From Oxytricha trifallax (Eukaryota > Ciliophora > Spirotrichea > Sporadotrichida > Oxytrichidae), in NCBI GenBank assembly GCA_000711775.1, contig ARYC01001919.1:1-64000 (forward strand): DNA of 64,000 nt, written 5' to 3'. Every line of letters begins with the position of its first letter. The first letter of the stretch is position 1. The translations under genes and the position numbers were made by a program. A model generated the notes under the pieces. The model was not told the origin of the DNA, did not search any database, and was given only the letters and a program-made list of their open reading frames with translations. Below, in pieces: positions 45,956-57,860 of this stretch.

Positions 45956-48900
45956 ATGTCAGACGATATCTTAGATCTAAATTAATTATATTTTTAAAAA
46001 TAATTAAATTATTTAAATATAGTTTTAAGATGACAAGCAGAGTGAACTTGACTTATACCCTTAAATACTCAAAAATAAATACTAAAGAATTAAGATTCTG
46101 GGAACAGGTGCTTATGGGTGTGTGATCTAATATGAAATAATTGATAAGTCAAATAAATAGAAAAGTAATACTTTTTCATTAAATAATAGGATCTAATAAT
46201 ATATTCTAAAAATTCAAGATTATGATAAAATGAAAAATTAACAAATTGATTTTACATTGATTTAAAAAATAATTTTAAATTTATAGAAAAAATAAACCCT
46301 ATTTTTTCATTTGTTTATAGTAACTTAATTTAGAAGGTGCCCTTGAAAACAAAGATAAGAAATATGTAGCAGTGAAGTTTGAAAATACAGTGAAAGTTCG
46401 AGTGCAAACAATACTGGGTGAAGCCTTAATCACTAAAAAACTCAATGATATGAATTTCACGAATGTGCCTAAATATATTGAACATGGATTCATTTAAGTA
46501 GGTTCAGAACCGTAAACTATAGAAAATAAAATTAAATAAATAGTTTATTATTACATCATACTAATTAAATATGGGAAATAAAGTTAATGAGTTCTATTTT
46601 TATAATGTACAGCATCTTATAATACTACATTCAATAGGTCTTAGGTTAATTAAAGTGAAACCTTTTTATATATTTAATTTAAATCTATGATTATAGTATA
46701 GTAACTAAAACACTCAAATTAAAAATTATTAAAATTAAATAAATTAATATCAGTACTCATTGTTAGAATCTATTACTAATGAATGCTATGCAACCTTATC
46801 CTAGAATATTTTATTCTTTTAGTTTTTTTATATTTTATTCGATATTTAACTTTAATCTTTCTTTATCTTTTATTTTCCAAACAGATCTTGCTATATTCCT
46901 TTTTGAATATATAGGGTGGCTGTTTGACCTTTTTGAATGATATTAATGAATCCTTTCTATTTAATAGGGCTACTTAGATCTTTGTTCTATAACCATGTTG
47001 TAATATCTTATTTCAATATGGAATTTGATCATTAATTTTGAGTCGCCGGACAATGCTTATAAATGATTGTCCGCTGAGCTTTTAAAAAGATAGATGAATT
47101 AAAGCATGTTTTTATTGCATAAAAAATGAGAAATAAATTAAATAAATATATTAAATTTAAATAAAATCAAAAATGAAAGCCATATCTTGTTCTACTCAAA
47201 CATGGCCGTAATTAATTTGGTCTTAATGATTCTTGGGTAGAAACAATTTATTTATTTTATGTTAAAAGATATTGATATAAAATATTTATAATTAGAATTG
47301 TAGAAAATTTTATTTATTTTTCCATTAATTGATTCTAAAACATTTTAAGATTCAAATAATTTATATTCTTTTAGTTTACAACTATTTGATCATAGAGAGC
47401 TTAGATAATTATTCAAATATTATATTTATATAAATCAATTTATTTTAAGTTTTAATAAAAATATTCCCCATATTTAGGTATTATAATTATCGAAATGTAT
47501 TTTTCAATTACAATTATTTGATTTAAAATTAAAAATAACTTTGATATTATGTCCTCATTAATTATGCTATGAAATTTATTCTATATTAATTGTAAGTAAA
47601 AGTTTTAATTAATTTTAACTTAAAAAAGCACATTATAATATAGTAAATTAAATTTTCTATATAAAGCAGAAGTTTGCTCTATTTATATTATGTTATTATA
47701 AGTATATAGTTCAATATATTTTATTTAAAAAAAGCTTAGATTTTCAATTGATGAATTATATCAAAACAAAAATTGAAAATTTGACCAATGAAGAAATAAA
47801 TAACTATATGCAAAATACAACAGTCAAACTTATTGAGTCGCTTTAGAAATTCCACAGTTCAGGCTATGTGCACTTAGACATCAAACCAGATAATATATTT
47901 ATAAGAAAGCAAAACTATTACGACATAGAAAAATAGCAAGAAGATGAGTTTTGCTTTATTTATGAATTAATCATTAAATTAAATTTAGATATCATATATA
48001 ATGAAGTCTTTAATTATATTTACTTCATTGACTTCGGAACTTCAAGTGAATACATGATAAGTGAAGGAAAGCACAAAGTACTCAAATAAACTGGGGCAAT
48101 TAAGGGCACCACAATATTTGCTTCTTAAAACAGTTTGAAGATGTATGAGTTGAGCAGGAGAGATGACTTAGAGAGCTTATTTCTAACAATGATCTATGTA
48201 GTAAACAAACTTGTTATTACTAAAAAAATATATTATTGATATATTTTTTTATTATTTTTAAATTGATATAATTATAACAACGTTGAAGGGTTTCCTTATG
48301 AAAAAAATAATGAAGAAGATAATTAAAATCTAAATCTACTCTAAGCAAAGTAAAAAAATGAAATGTCATTAAAATTCATTGAATAAGTTGATGGTTATCT
48401 GTTTGATTATGATCATTTATAATTATTAAACAAAATATTTATGTTATTATTTTTACGATTCCTTCATTTTTAAAGGAAATAATAAAGTTCATTTATAATT
48501 TGAGTTAATTTAATGTTTTTTAGTTTTTTTATATCTTTAATACAAAAGAAATTAAACGTAATGAATCTTGTAAAAAGCAAATCTTATAATTTATATTTTA
48601 TTTAGGTAATTTTTGCCATAATAGTTTAATCTTAATTAAAGTAAATAATCATACTAACTGGGTAATTTTGCAATTAATTGAATGCATAAGAATTGTAAGA
48701 GAACTAAATTTTGAAGAATAACCAGATTATACGAAATTTATTAAGATAATCTAATACAAAGAGCCTGTAAAAATAGACTAGCAAGATGATATATTAAATT
48801 ATCTGATTGAAAATCATCAAAATTTAATTGAGAACTTTCCTAATCACGATTCTTTATAAATTTTCTAATTTAAATTACGTGTATAAATCAGAAATGAATT

Positions 48901-50700
48901 ATAATATTTTACAATTCAAACTCAAGCCTTCAAATCATTAATTAGCTAAATGAGGAAAAGAATCAAGGTTACTATCAATTATATAAAAATATAATGAAAA
49001 TAATAAATAAATTTACATAATTGCAATTTTTAATCATAAAATAAATTGAATAATTTTAATTGGAAATTTTCCTTATTATTTTGTAAGTTATAATAATCTG
49101 ATAAAAGTTTATTGGAAAAAGATTTAGAAGATAAAAGTAACTTTAAACAAGACTATTATAATAAATCATTAAATATACCTCAATGTAAGTTACTCAAATT
49201 TATTTTACATATATTGTGTAGATAACAACCCAAAAAATGAATCATCTAATTTTTAATAATAGTCACAAATTTCAATATTTACAATGCATTCGATTTGAAA
49301 AAATAAAATAAACAAAACATATGAAATAATGATGGTTAGAGTTTAACAAGTTTAAAGACTTTAATATGTGTTGAATTTTTTTGATAGTTTTAACATTTTT
49401 ATGTGATTTCAACTAAACTATAAATAGTTCAGTTATAATACAATACAAACAATATTAAAACACTATATAATAAAACCATACTATTTTTATTCACTCATCT
49501 AATTTTTCCAATTATTTTTTTCCTTTATCTTTAATTACCCAATATTTTACAATTTTATCAATATTAATAATAAATTAATTTATTATTAATTTTTAGGACT
49601 TTTAATATAATCTAGTAGCAATTTGAATATTGATGTGAATGGCACTAATTAATATGATAGAAATATCATACATCAAAATAATAAATGTAATTCAAAGTAA
49701 CTTAATACTATTCTATCTTTCTAATATTAAATTCTTGTAGAAGAATTTAAATATTTAATTAAATTTATATTTTTTATTAAACATATATTAGTTTTTACTT
49801 TTTTATTATATTTTTTATAGTCTATTTTACTTTCTCTAAATCGACAATAAAATTTCTGATAAATTAATAACTTAAATAGTTTACAAAACAATCATATCCA
49901 AATAAAATTATATTTATTAAATGATTGATGACTTTTTTTATTTTGTTAAAACATATTTTAATTAGTTTTACATTATTTAACATGTTAATATTATTTTCTT
50001 AAAAGTATAGGAGACTTATTTGGAAAAAAAATCGATGGATTAATATAATTGGGATAAAATATTATAAGTTAAGAAAATTAATTTCTAGTTAATTAACATT
50101 TTAAGTATCAATTAATATTCTAGATACTCAGATGTGATTAATTAAAAATTATTTGCAGTTGATGTGAGATTATTGTAAAAAGAAATTTAACATTAAGAGT
50201 ATAAATTACATTCTATAAATTTACCATTTATTTCAGAGAATTAATTTATTTCCTGCCATATAAATATGTAAAAATTAATTGTCAAAAATAATCAAGTAAA
50301 TTCATAAATTTAATATAATTTATGATTTTCTAAATCAATTCATAATTTTGAGTTTATATTTTACTAATTATTAATCCTACATGATATAATAAATTACAAA
50401 TAATTTAACTTAATATAAATTTGGTTTTTTTTCAATTGTCATAACATATAATTAAAAAATATGATAAGAATGGATAGTTATACATCTTATTATCATTTAT
50501 AAATTAATGAAAATTATCGAATATTTATTAATAAAAGGTATTTTATTTGTTAAATTAAAATAAGTGAATTTTTATAAATTTAATCATTATAAATTTATAT
50601 AAGACAAGAGAAAATCGATATGGGGATGCTGCTCAATATTTTGAGAAAAACTTTAACTTCAAGTTAGATGATCGTACAAATGCTCTATTTTGGATTTGGA
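45956..50700 (+). CDS. CK1-like protein kinase, paralog D
   Basis: MDSs: 45956-45976 (MSDDILD), 46028-~46160 (YPQILKNKYQRIKILG TGAYG; pointer AGAT), ~46330-46501 (KKYVAVKFEN, YIEHGFIQV), 47372-47406 (VYNYLIIESLD hinge, 35 bp; pointer TAG), 47733-47960 (GYVHLDIKPDNIFI; pointer AGCTTAGAT), 48027-~48200 (FIDFGTSSEY, SRRDDLESLFLTMIY; pointer ATT), ~48282-48420 (EGFPYEKNNEEDNQN), ~48680-48880 (CIRIVRELNFEEQPDY), with a C-terminal piece at ~50601-50700 (RYGDAAQYFEKNFNF) that resembles B at 29715. The Lys, the HLD Asp, the Asn and the DFG are intact. The best-preserved member; predicted active Ser/Thr kinase. Possible further tail segments at 49100-49200 and 49590-49700 are uncertain. Confidence 0.85.
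48890..50600. other. Tail IESs of kinase D, mostly unassigned
   Basis: AT-rich with short open islands (KDLEDKSNFKQDYYNKS near 49120; SSSNLNIDVNGTNQYD near 49620) that may be small MDSs. No element ends seen. Confidence 0.4.
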
Positions 50701-50925
50701 TTTGGATTCTTAATTTATTAAAGATTAAGATATAAATTTGGGAAGTAGAAATAAACTATTTTACAATATTTTAATTATAAATAAAAATAAATTTAATACT
50801 GTAAAAATATTAAACTTAATTATAAATAATAAAATTAATAAGGAACTATATTATCATTTATTTAAGTATTTACCAATCAATTTATATCATTATTAATCCA
50901 AATCTATTTGTGAAAAATTACATTT

Positions 50926-51892
50926 ATATCTGTTCCGCCCGAGATCCCCTCCCCACCCCTTCCCCGTCTCCAGGTCGACCGAGACCCCCTCCCCCACCCC
51001 ATAAAATACCCCATTTCATATCAAATTTTGTACCTACAGGGTCTAAATCGAATTCCTTCTTGACATCTCGACATCATAGACCCTATTTTATATATAAAAT
51101 TTCATAAGATTTGCAAAATTCTTTATTTCCATATTAGTGCCTTATATGATATAAATTTTATGATTTGACAAGTTTCACTAAGTTTGTTAACCATTTTTAC
51201 ACTTTCCCTAATGAAATATAAATATAAAAACTTTTACATTAAATATTATTAAAATTTTATTTCTAAATAAAATATATATACTGTTATGTACAAAATTTAA
51301 TTTAAAAATTTTTATCTCTTAAATCAACTTCATTCGACATAATTCGAAGAAAAAGCCTGATTAATTTTTCAAGTTTTTAATTTTCGCAAGTTTTTCAAAA
51401 ATAATGAAAAATAAATCACTCAAATAGCGAAAATTAAAAACTTGAAAAATTAATCAGGCTTTTTCTTCGAATTATGTCGAATGAAGTTGATTTAAGAGAT
51501 AAAAAATTTTTAAATTAAATTTTGTACATAACAGTATATAAATTTTATTTAGAAATAAAATTTTAATAATATTTAATGTAAAAGTTTTTATATTTATATT
51601 TCATTAGGGAAAGTGTAAAAATGGTTAACAAACTTAGTGAAACTTGTCAAATTATAAAATTTATATCATATAAGGCACTAATATGGAAATAAAGAATTTT
51701 GCAAATCTTATGAAATTTTATATATAAAATAGGGTCTATGATGTCGAGATGTCAAGAAGGAATTCGATTTAGACCCTGTGGGTACAAAATTTGATATGAA
51801 ATGGGGTATTTTAGGGGGTGAGGGAGGGGGTCTCTGTTGACCGGGAGACGGGGGAGGGGGTGGGGGAGGGGATCTCGGGCGGAACATATATC
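50926..51892. mobile_element. 967 bp palindromic G/C-ended element, young copy
   Basis: Near-perfect inverted repeat with arms of about 455 bp around about 51390. Outer ends TGTTCCGCCCGAGATCCCC and its complement, then CCCCTCCCCCACCCC, and the TTTAGACCCTG…GACATCTCGACATCATA block shared with 19808-20790. Noncoding; frames crossing the C-runs are spurious. Far less diverged than the 19.8 kb copy. Confidence 0.9.
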
Positions 51893-52612
51893 TATTGTTA
51901 TAATTAATCATTTATTTTATGGCATTTTAATTAATAAGTTAAATTTAAAAACTTTAATTAATAACAAAAATAAATGTTAATGTAATATAGTTTCTTATAT
52001 TAAATAAAAGTTTCTGCGCTCACCTTTATTATAGAATTTTCATATACTCAACCATTTATTTTCTTTTATTATTTTAAATAAGTTTAAAAAATTTAAATTT
52101 TTATAATTTAACTGCATAAAATTCATATTTATATATATTTCTTTTGTTTATTTATAATGTTTTACGTCAATTAGTATATTTATAAATTAAGTTTAGTAAA
52201 GAATCATATGTGAGAATATAAATTAATATATTATTTTTAATTAAATTTTATTAATTTGTACAGAAAGAACACTCTCAATAAGAAAAAACAAGACTGATAT
52301 TTAAAGCTAGATAAAGCCATTTTTAATATTATAGTTAAAATACAATAAATTAATGAAAATTAAGGAAAATCTCGTATTTTTTCTAACGACAGGCACTAAT
52401 TTAGAACGTTCTAATGATAATTTGATTTTTAGAAATTCTAATTTAAACCCCAAGCTTAGTAATTTTTTTTCAAGATATAAATTATGAGTTAAATAGTACC
52501 AAAAAAGTACAAGAGAAAATTAAATTTAAAAATTGTAAATTGTACTTTAGCACGAAGGTTAAGGCTAATTGATGTAATTATGAAATTTATAGTTTGGATA
52601 ATAGATTATAAA
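51893..52612. other. Spacer before the 52.6 kb gene
   Basis: AT-rich. A weakly coding-like stretch (HSQQEKTRLIFKARQ) lies near 52265-52340. Otherwise nothing. Confidence 0.4.
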
Positions 52613-53088
52613 ATGGCTCCAAAGCTTAAAACGACAGTTAAATCAATTAAAAAATAGTTTATTTATACAAAAAATGGAGCTACTTATAATTGCTATGAGT
52701 ATACTAAGTTTCTGCTCTCCATAGTACAGAGCTTCACTTTAAACAGAAGTTTTGCGGTGAAGAGAACAAGGAAGAATCAGTAACTTTTTAATGATTTAGG
52801 GTCCGCAATAAACCAAGAAAATAACATTAAGAAAATTAACTTCTAGCAGTCTACATCTCAACCATAGAGATAAGCAAAATATTGCACATAAATTAGTCTT
52901 TTTTAAATAAAGTATATTTTCTTTTCTGGAAATGCGCTAGTGAGATACTATATAAAATTCAGAAAGAAAATGGTGATTATTGTCAGAGTGTTTACAAAGT
53001 ATATGAGATTAAATATATCCACTGTGGACAATCATTTTATGAGAAACATTAAATTACATTTTCTTTTTTAAAAAAAGCTGTTATTTTT
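52613..53088 (+). CDS. Unknown gene, two segments
   Basis: ATG 52613: MAPKLKTTVKSIKKQF, NGATYNCYEYTKFLLS, FAVKRTRKNQQLFND and so on to about 52905. Then a second open segment, about 52927-53060, whose better frame reads FWKCASEILYKIQKE, GDYCQSVYKVYEIKY and IHCGQSFYEK. A short AT-rich gap between them is a probable IES. Basic N-terminus and several Cys. No family recognised. The 3' end is at or beyond the inverted-repeat element that follows. Confidence 0.5.
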
Positions 53089-53093
53089 ATTTT

Positions 53094-53916
53094 TAAGGGG
53101 GCGATATCTGAACCAATACTATTTCTTTGTGTTTTTAATTATGATATAGGTCAATTTCGTGTCAAAAAAACTGAATTTGCCAATAAATATAGATTTTTAT
53201 ATTTCTAGAGTGTCAATTTTGCATTATAAAATAGTAATTTTATGATAAAAATACATTTTTATTATAAAATATTTTCTACAATAAATTATCTTTAATCTGG
53301 ATGATTTTGGTATTTTATTCTTTCTATGACATTTTTTCTGCATTTCTTGGTATTACTGGTCCTTAATATTTCTTTAAAATAAAATTTCTTATTTATACCC
53401 ACAATCCCTATAATTGTAATCTTAAATGATCTTCTCATTGAAATTCAATTGTGTCTAAAATTGAATTATCTAGTAGGGATATTTCTTTATCCTCACCATT
53501 CATACGCGATCCTTATTGATTATAAAAAAAGTTATTCCTCTAGGTTATCTAAGTAGATTTTGTTGAGTAAATAGTTTATGATCTTTCATATACAATTATG
53601 GTCAGTAAAATTTCATCTTGGCCTTAGGCAAAAATTTATTCAATAAGATAATTTGTTAATATTCTACATTTTTATATCATTAATGTGTAAAAAGAATTTT
53701 ACTTTTTTAGAAAATATTTAATAATAAAAATGTTATTTTATTATAGAATTTTATTTTATATTGCAAAATTGGCACTCTAGAAATATTAAAAATTAATTTT
53801 TATTGCCGAATTCAGTTTTTCGACCTTAAATTGACCTATTTCATGATTATAAACACAAAATATATCATTAGTTCAGATACTGTAGCATAGGTTGAGATAT
53901 CGCCCCCCCCCTATTT
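53094..53916. mobile_element. ~820 bp inverted-repeat element with GGGGGCGATATC ends
   Basis: Arms of about 200 bp (53094-53290, 53690-53916): GGGGGCGATATCTSAACC, then GATATAGGTCAATTT, CTGAATTYGSCAATAA and TTTCTAGAGTGYCAATTTTGC, mirrored on the right. The right arm has a small duplication near its end. The ~400 bp centre is unique and noncoding. Unrelated in sequence to the other three families. Confidence 0.85.
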
Positions 53917-54394
53917 TTATTAGAGTAAAGTATATAATTCAAATACATTAATAGCCTTCACCCTCTAGCTAATGTACAATTTATTTTTTAATATCCAATT
54001 TTTTCTTGTACATTCTTTTTACTTTTGAACTCAAAATTTCAACATTAAATATATATTTAATTACCTTAACTACTAAATTGTTTTATATCAGAATTTCTAT
54101 TAATAAAATTTTCTTACAGACATTTTTAAATTAGTGCCTTTCACAAATGTCATTAAAACTGCTTTAAGTTTTTTTAACAATTTTCATAAATTCTAATATT
54201 TTAACTATAATATAGATTATATTTATATACATTAAATTTACTTTATGATTTAAAAATAAAACATTTTAATATCCTTTTTTTTTACCTAAATTATAATCTT
54301 TTTCATAGTTAACTTAATAGTATTTAAGATGTTTTTTTACTTATTGAACAAAAGTAAAAATTTAATAAATATTCAATTATTATTATTATTTTAT

Positions 54395-54437
<43 letters not shown>

Positions 54438-54959
54438 ATTAAATTTATAAACCACTAGTATAATATCTTTGGCTTTCTCAAAATGTTTCATATATATTTT
54501 ACTTGCCCAATTTTTCAATTAAGAAATTTTAATAGCCATGTTAATGATTATAATACATTAATTTTTAATTTTATAATTTTCAATAATATTTAATTCAATT
54601 GATCTAGATTGTTAATTGTATTGTAATAAAAAAATAAAAGTGAAAATTTAAAATATAATAAAGATAAATTTAAAAAAATCAATTTGTTGAATTAATTATT
54701 TAATAAATTTTATTTATCTTATGCATGCTAAGTTATAAAAAAATTTTTAAAAAATGGTTTTCTACTTAACTTTTCCAAATATAATTTTAATTATTTTATC
54801 CTATAAATTTAGGAAATAATTATTTTTTTCAATGAAACATGAATGTAATAAAATGAAAATGAGCAAGTATATGTATTTTATGAATTGATTGAGTTAACTT
54901 TAAATATTTTATCTTGTTCTATAACTCATAACCAATGAGCTCTTAACAATGATTTTGCT
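53917..54959. other. AT-rich spacer
   Basis: Contains a long TA dinucleotide run near 54400-54430. Otherwise nothing recognisable. Confidence 0.55.
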
Positions 54960-55476
54960 TCAATGATGTTCAGAGTGAGCAGACTTTCTGAATCTAAGTC
55001 CACACCACTTGCAAGTGGTGGGTGAGTGAGGCACTCTCTTGTTGATTTGAATATACTGCACTGGGTGACCCAACCCCAATTCATTCACACCAGAGCATCT
55101 AGCTACATCACCGTCTACTTCCACAATTGGGAGTGCGTTAACTAGCTCCTCTGCGTTGGTTTAGTGGGTTGTCACTGAAAGCTAAATGAAGTTTGTTACA
55201 GAGTCATAGCGATAAAGAAAAATTAATACTTACCTGGAATCTGTTTGGTTCATATTTCTCATCCTCGAATTTATACTTTGGCAAGCCGAAGTTTCTCTTT
55301 GATACTCTGTATTGCTCAAGTACATATTTATATCAAATTTTATATGATTTTATAATGAAATATATCCCTATAGATGAATTATAATATGTTCAATATAGCA
55401 TGTTTGGTTGAGCAATCATGTAGGTCCTTGCCATAAGTGCAATAGTTTGCTGTCTAGTTGAGAAATTTCTGTACAT
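54960..55476 (-). CDS. NDUFS6: NDUFS6, complex I zinc-binding subunit (mitochondrial)
   Basis: Three pieces join in frame: 55476-55408 (MYRNFSTRQQTIALMAR, an Arg/Ser-rich mitochondrial presequence), 55311-55234 (KRNFGLPKYKFEDEKY) and, after an intron, 55181-54960, ending in TGA. Total 122 aa; human NDUFS6 is 124. The C-terminus has the zf-CHCC signature: VDGDVARCSG, GLGHPVQYIQI, TCKWCGLRFRK, that is C-x8-H-x14-C-x2-C. The known family role is zinc binding in the peripheral arm of NADH:ubiquinone oxidoreductase and its assembly. Nuclear-encoded as expected. The neighbouring Gln-rich gene starts about 200 bp away and is divergent. Confidence 0.93.
55182..55233 (-). other. 52 bp intron in NDUFS6
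   Basis: CAG|GTAAGTATTAATT … CATTTAG|CTTTCAG on the minus strand. A phase-0 junction gives PNRFQ|LSVTTHQ. Confidence 0.85.
55315..55410. other. IES in NDUFS6, CAA pointer
   Basis: On the minus strand GCTCAA and GAGCAA flank an AT-rich interruption containing an early TGA. Joining at CAA gives YMIAQ|YRVSKRN in frame. Confidence 0.75.
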
Positions 55477-55681
55477 TTGCCCTAGGAATGATAATTGCTA
55501 TCTCTGTTGATATAACTTCATCATTTTGTTTTTTATTAATTAATTATTATAATTTTACTAATTAAAAATGATTATCAAAGCTTGATTTACTTTTAATTTC
55601 TGTGTGTAATTTAAATTAGTTTTTTCTACTCTTAGTTTTGATAGATTAATGCAAAAATGATATTAATAGTTTAATAATAAA

Positions 55682-57210
55682 ATGGGTAATGTCTATTGCT
55701 GTACAACAACAGACTCAAATGCTCATTCTATCAATAAAAATGCCAATATTATAAGAAATAATACTTAAAATAATTATCTATTTACATTAAGAGAATTTGT
55801 CATTTTTAAAAGTTAAATTAATAAATATGGATTTAAGCAATAAACCAGTGCAGAAAAACGGTAAAAATGGCAGCGCAAGAGATCTATAAAATGAAAGTTA
55901 AAATGGTTTGCCGAACAATACTAGAGATCCACTGATTGATAGTTATCGCGGTGGAGGAGTCAGCACTAACAAAAATTCATTTATAGATAATAATCACTAC
56001 AAAGATTTATTTGTGAATATCAAAAAGATTAATCGAATTATATAGAAATTTATAGGAGATAGTATATTTTTGAGATGATGGAGATAATGACTCTTAATTA
56101 TCAGCATCAATACTTTTAATTATAAAATTTGAATATATTTCCTTATACTTTATGGAAACCTGCACACACCAGCATAATAAACATAAAAATAACAACCCCC
56201 ACTTAAAACTTTCGAACGACAGCTCTCCAAAGGCTACACAAACAGATAAGCAAATTCTTCTACATAAGATCTTTCAAATTAACAAAATAGCAATCAATCA
56301 AATACACTACTGACTTCTTAATAAGACAAAATAGTAAAAACTTAGAGATCTAAACCATAGCAGGCAAGCAATTTGTCTCCTTATTAAGCTGAAGATCCTG
56401 GCAATATATAAATCGTAGACATCTCTTCTGACTTCTAAGAATAGTAATAAAAATAGTAAGATCATGATAACTAAGGCAAAACTTTGATTGAAGTCTATCA
56501 GAGATCAGTGACTGAAGTCGAAAAACCTAGTGTTCAGTAATAATAACCTTAAGGTTTTAATTAAAAAATGCGAAGTAGCAAACATAGAGTGCAACACTCA
56601 ATGACCTATATAGACGATAAAATAAATCAAGTTTAACACGATTAAATACAGCATTAGCAGTCTTTTGATGCCAACTAGATGGAGCTGTACAAGGAGGATG
56701 AAGAATTTGCAGATGAAATAAGCTAGAGTGATCAATTCGGCAGATCTATGACTGAAGTTATGAATAACCCTAATTATCCAGCGAAGGAGATTGACAACCC
56801 TCTCTACAGAAATAGTTTAATTTTTAAAAATAATAATTTGATCATTATATTTACCAAATAACTATAATATATTTGTAAGAAACAGCAAAACTGCCTTTTC
56901 CAATTTGATAAGTGAAAACGATAGTTTTAATGCATTTGATGAAGATTTAAGCGAAATAGGAGCAAACTCATCAATGTAGAAATCAAAGAAAGGAAAAAAG
57001 AAGAAGAAAAAGAAGTTGGCTTTTTTTCTTTTTAAAGTTGGATAATGATTAATTGATTATTAGGAAATTATTATAATTAATTAGGCTGCTGAGGTAGACA
57101 AGAACAATACTTTTGAGAATGGCATGAGTCAAGATAACAGTCAGAACAATTCCAATTAACTAAGTTAAAACCGCCCCAAAACCAGGAAAATTAAAGTTAT
57201 TGCACTGTGA
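55682..57210 (+). CDS. Gln/Ser-rich protein with N-terminal acylation-like motif (385 aa)
   Basis: Five MDSs join with pointers AAAT, CAC, AGAAA and GGCT: 55682-55759, 55827-55997, 56166-56812, 56883-57021, 57088-57210. The sum is exactly 386 codons including TGA. The start MGNVYCC suggests N-myristoylation and possible palmitoylation, that is membrane attachment (inference; residue 6 is Cys, not Ser/Thr). The middle is low-complexity, rich in Gln, Ser and Asn (DFQEQQQKQQDHDN). A short stretch occurs twice, RSVTEVEKP and RSMTEVMNN. There is a Lys run near the C-terminus (KKGKKKKKKKL) and the end is TRKIKVIAL. No known domain; probably lineage-specific and disordered. Confidence 0.85.
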
Positions 57211-57860
57211 TTATATAATTTCAAATTATATAACTAGTGCATTAATAGAATAGAAGCTACAAGAATTACATCAAATAAATTATTTATTTAAAATAGTAAA
57301 CTATCTCATAATTGCAAAATATAATAGATCTTGTCAAAATTATCTTTGAGATTTCATAATTTAAATTTAAATTTTAATATTTGCTATGTAATTCATGAAT
57401 AAAAAGAATAATGACATATTTTTATCAATAATAAATTTGGAGTCAGATATGATTAATGCAGTAAATAAATAACCTCTTTTAGTTTTATTTTTATTTATAG
57501 CAAAAATGAAAAATTATTGGAAAAAAAATATATATAAATCTTATTTGAATTTAATTGTATTCATACTAACTGATAAACTAACCAATAATTTGTATAATCC
57601 AACTACAAATATTTCTTTTATTTAAAATAGGTTTTCCCAATATTTTTTTGATATTAATTAAATAATTCTAATTTTTTCTCTCATTAGTTTTTTTTTAAAA
57701 AATTAAGAATATAACGTTTTTAACTAAATAGGGACATTTATTAAGGTACAAAAATAAAAAACTCTACGTATTTTATCATTATTTTAAAAGCTAATATCAC
57801 TTTTAATATGAAATAAATTCTTTAATTATTTCCATTTTTACGCTATAATTTGTAATTAAA
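57211..57860. other. Intergenic spacer
   Basis: AT-rich, with no features seen. Confidence 0.6.

Noticed and set aside
50910-51911. Pro-rich ORFs at the ends of the palindrome
   Set aside because: Translations of C-runs in a palindromic noncoding element; the same artefact occurs at 19724 and 20607.
55224-55245. ATACTTACCTGG as the 5' end of a U1 snRNA
   Set aside because: It is the complement of a classic 5' splice site (CAG|GTAAGTAT) in NDUFS6; no U1 stem-loops or Sm site follow.
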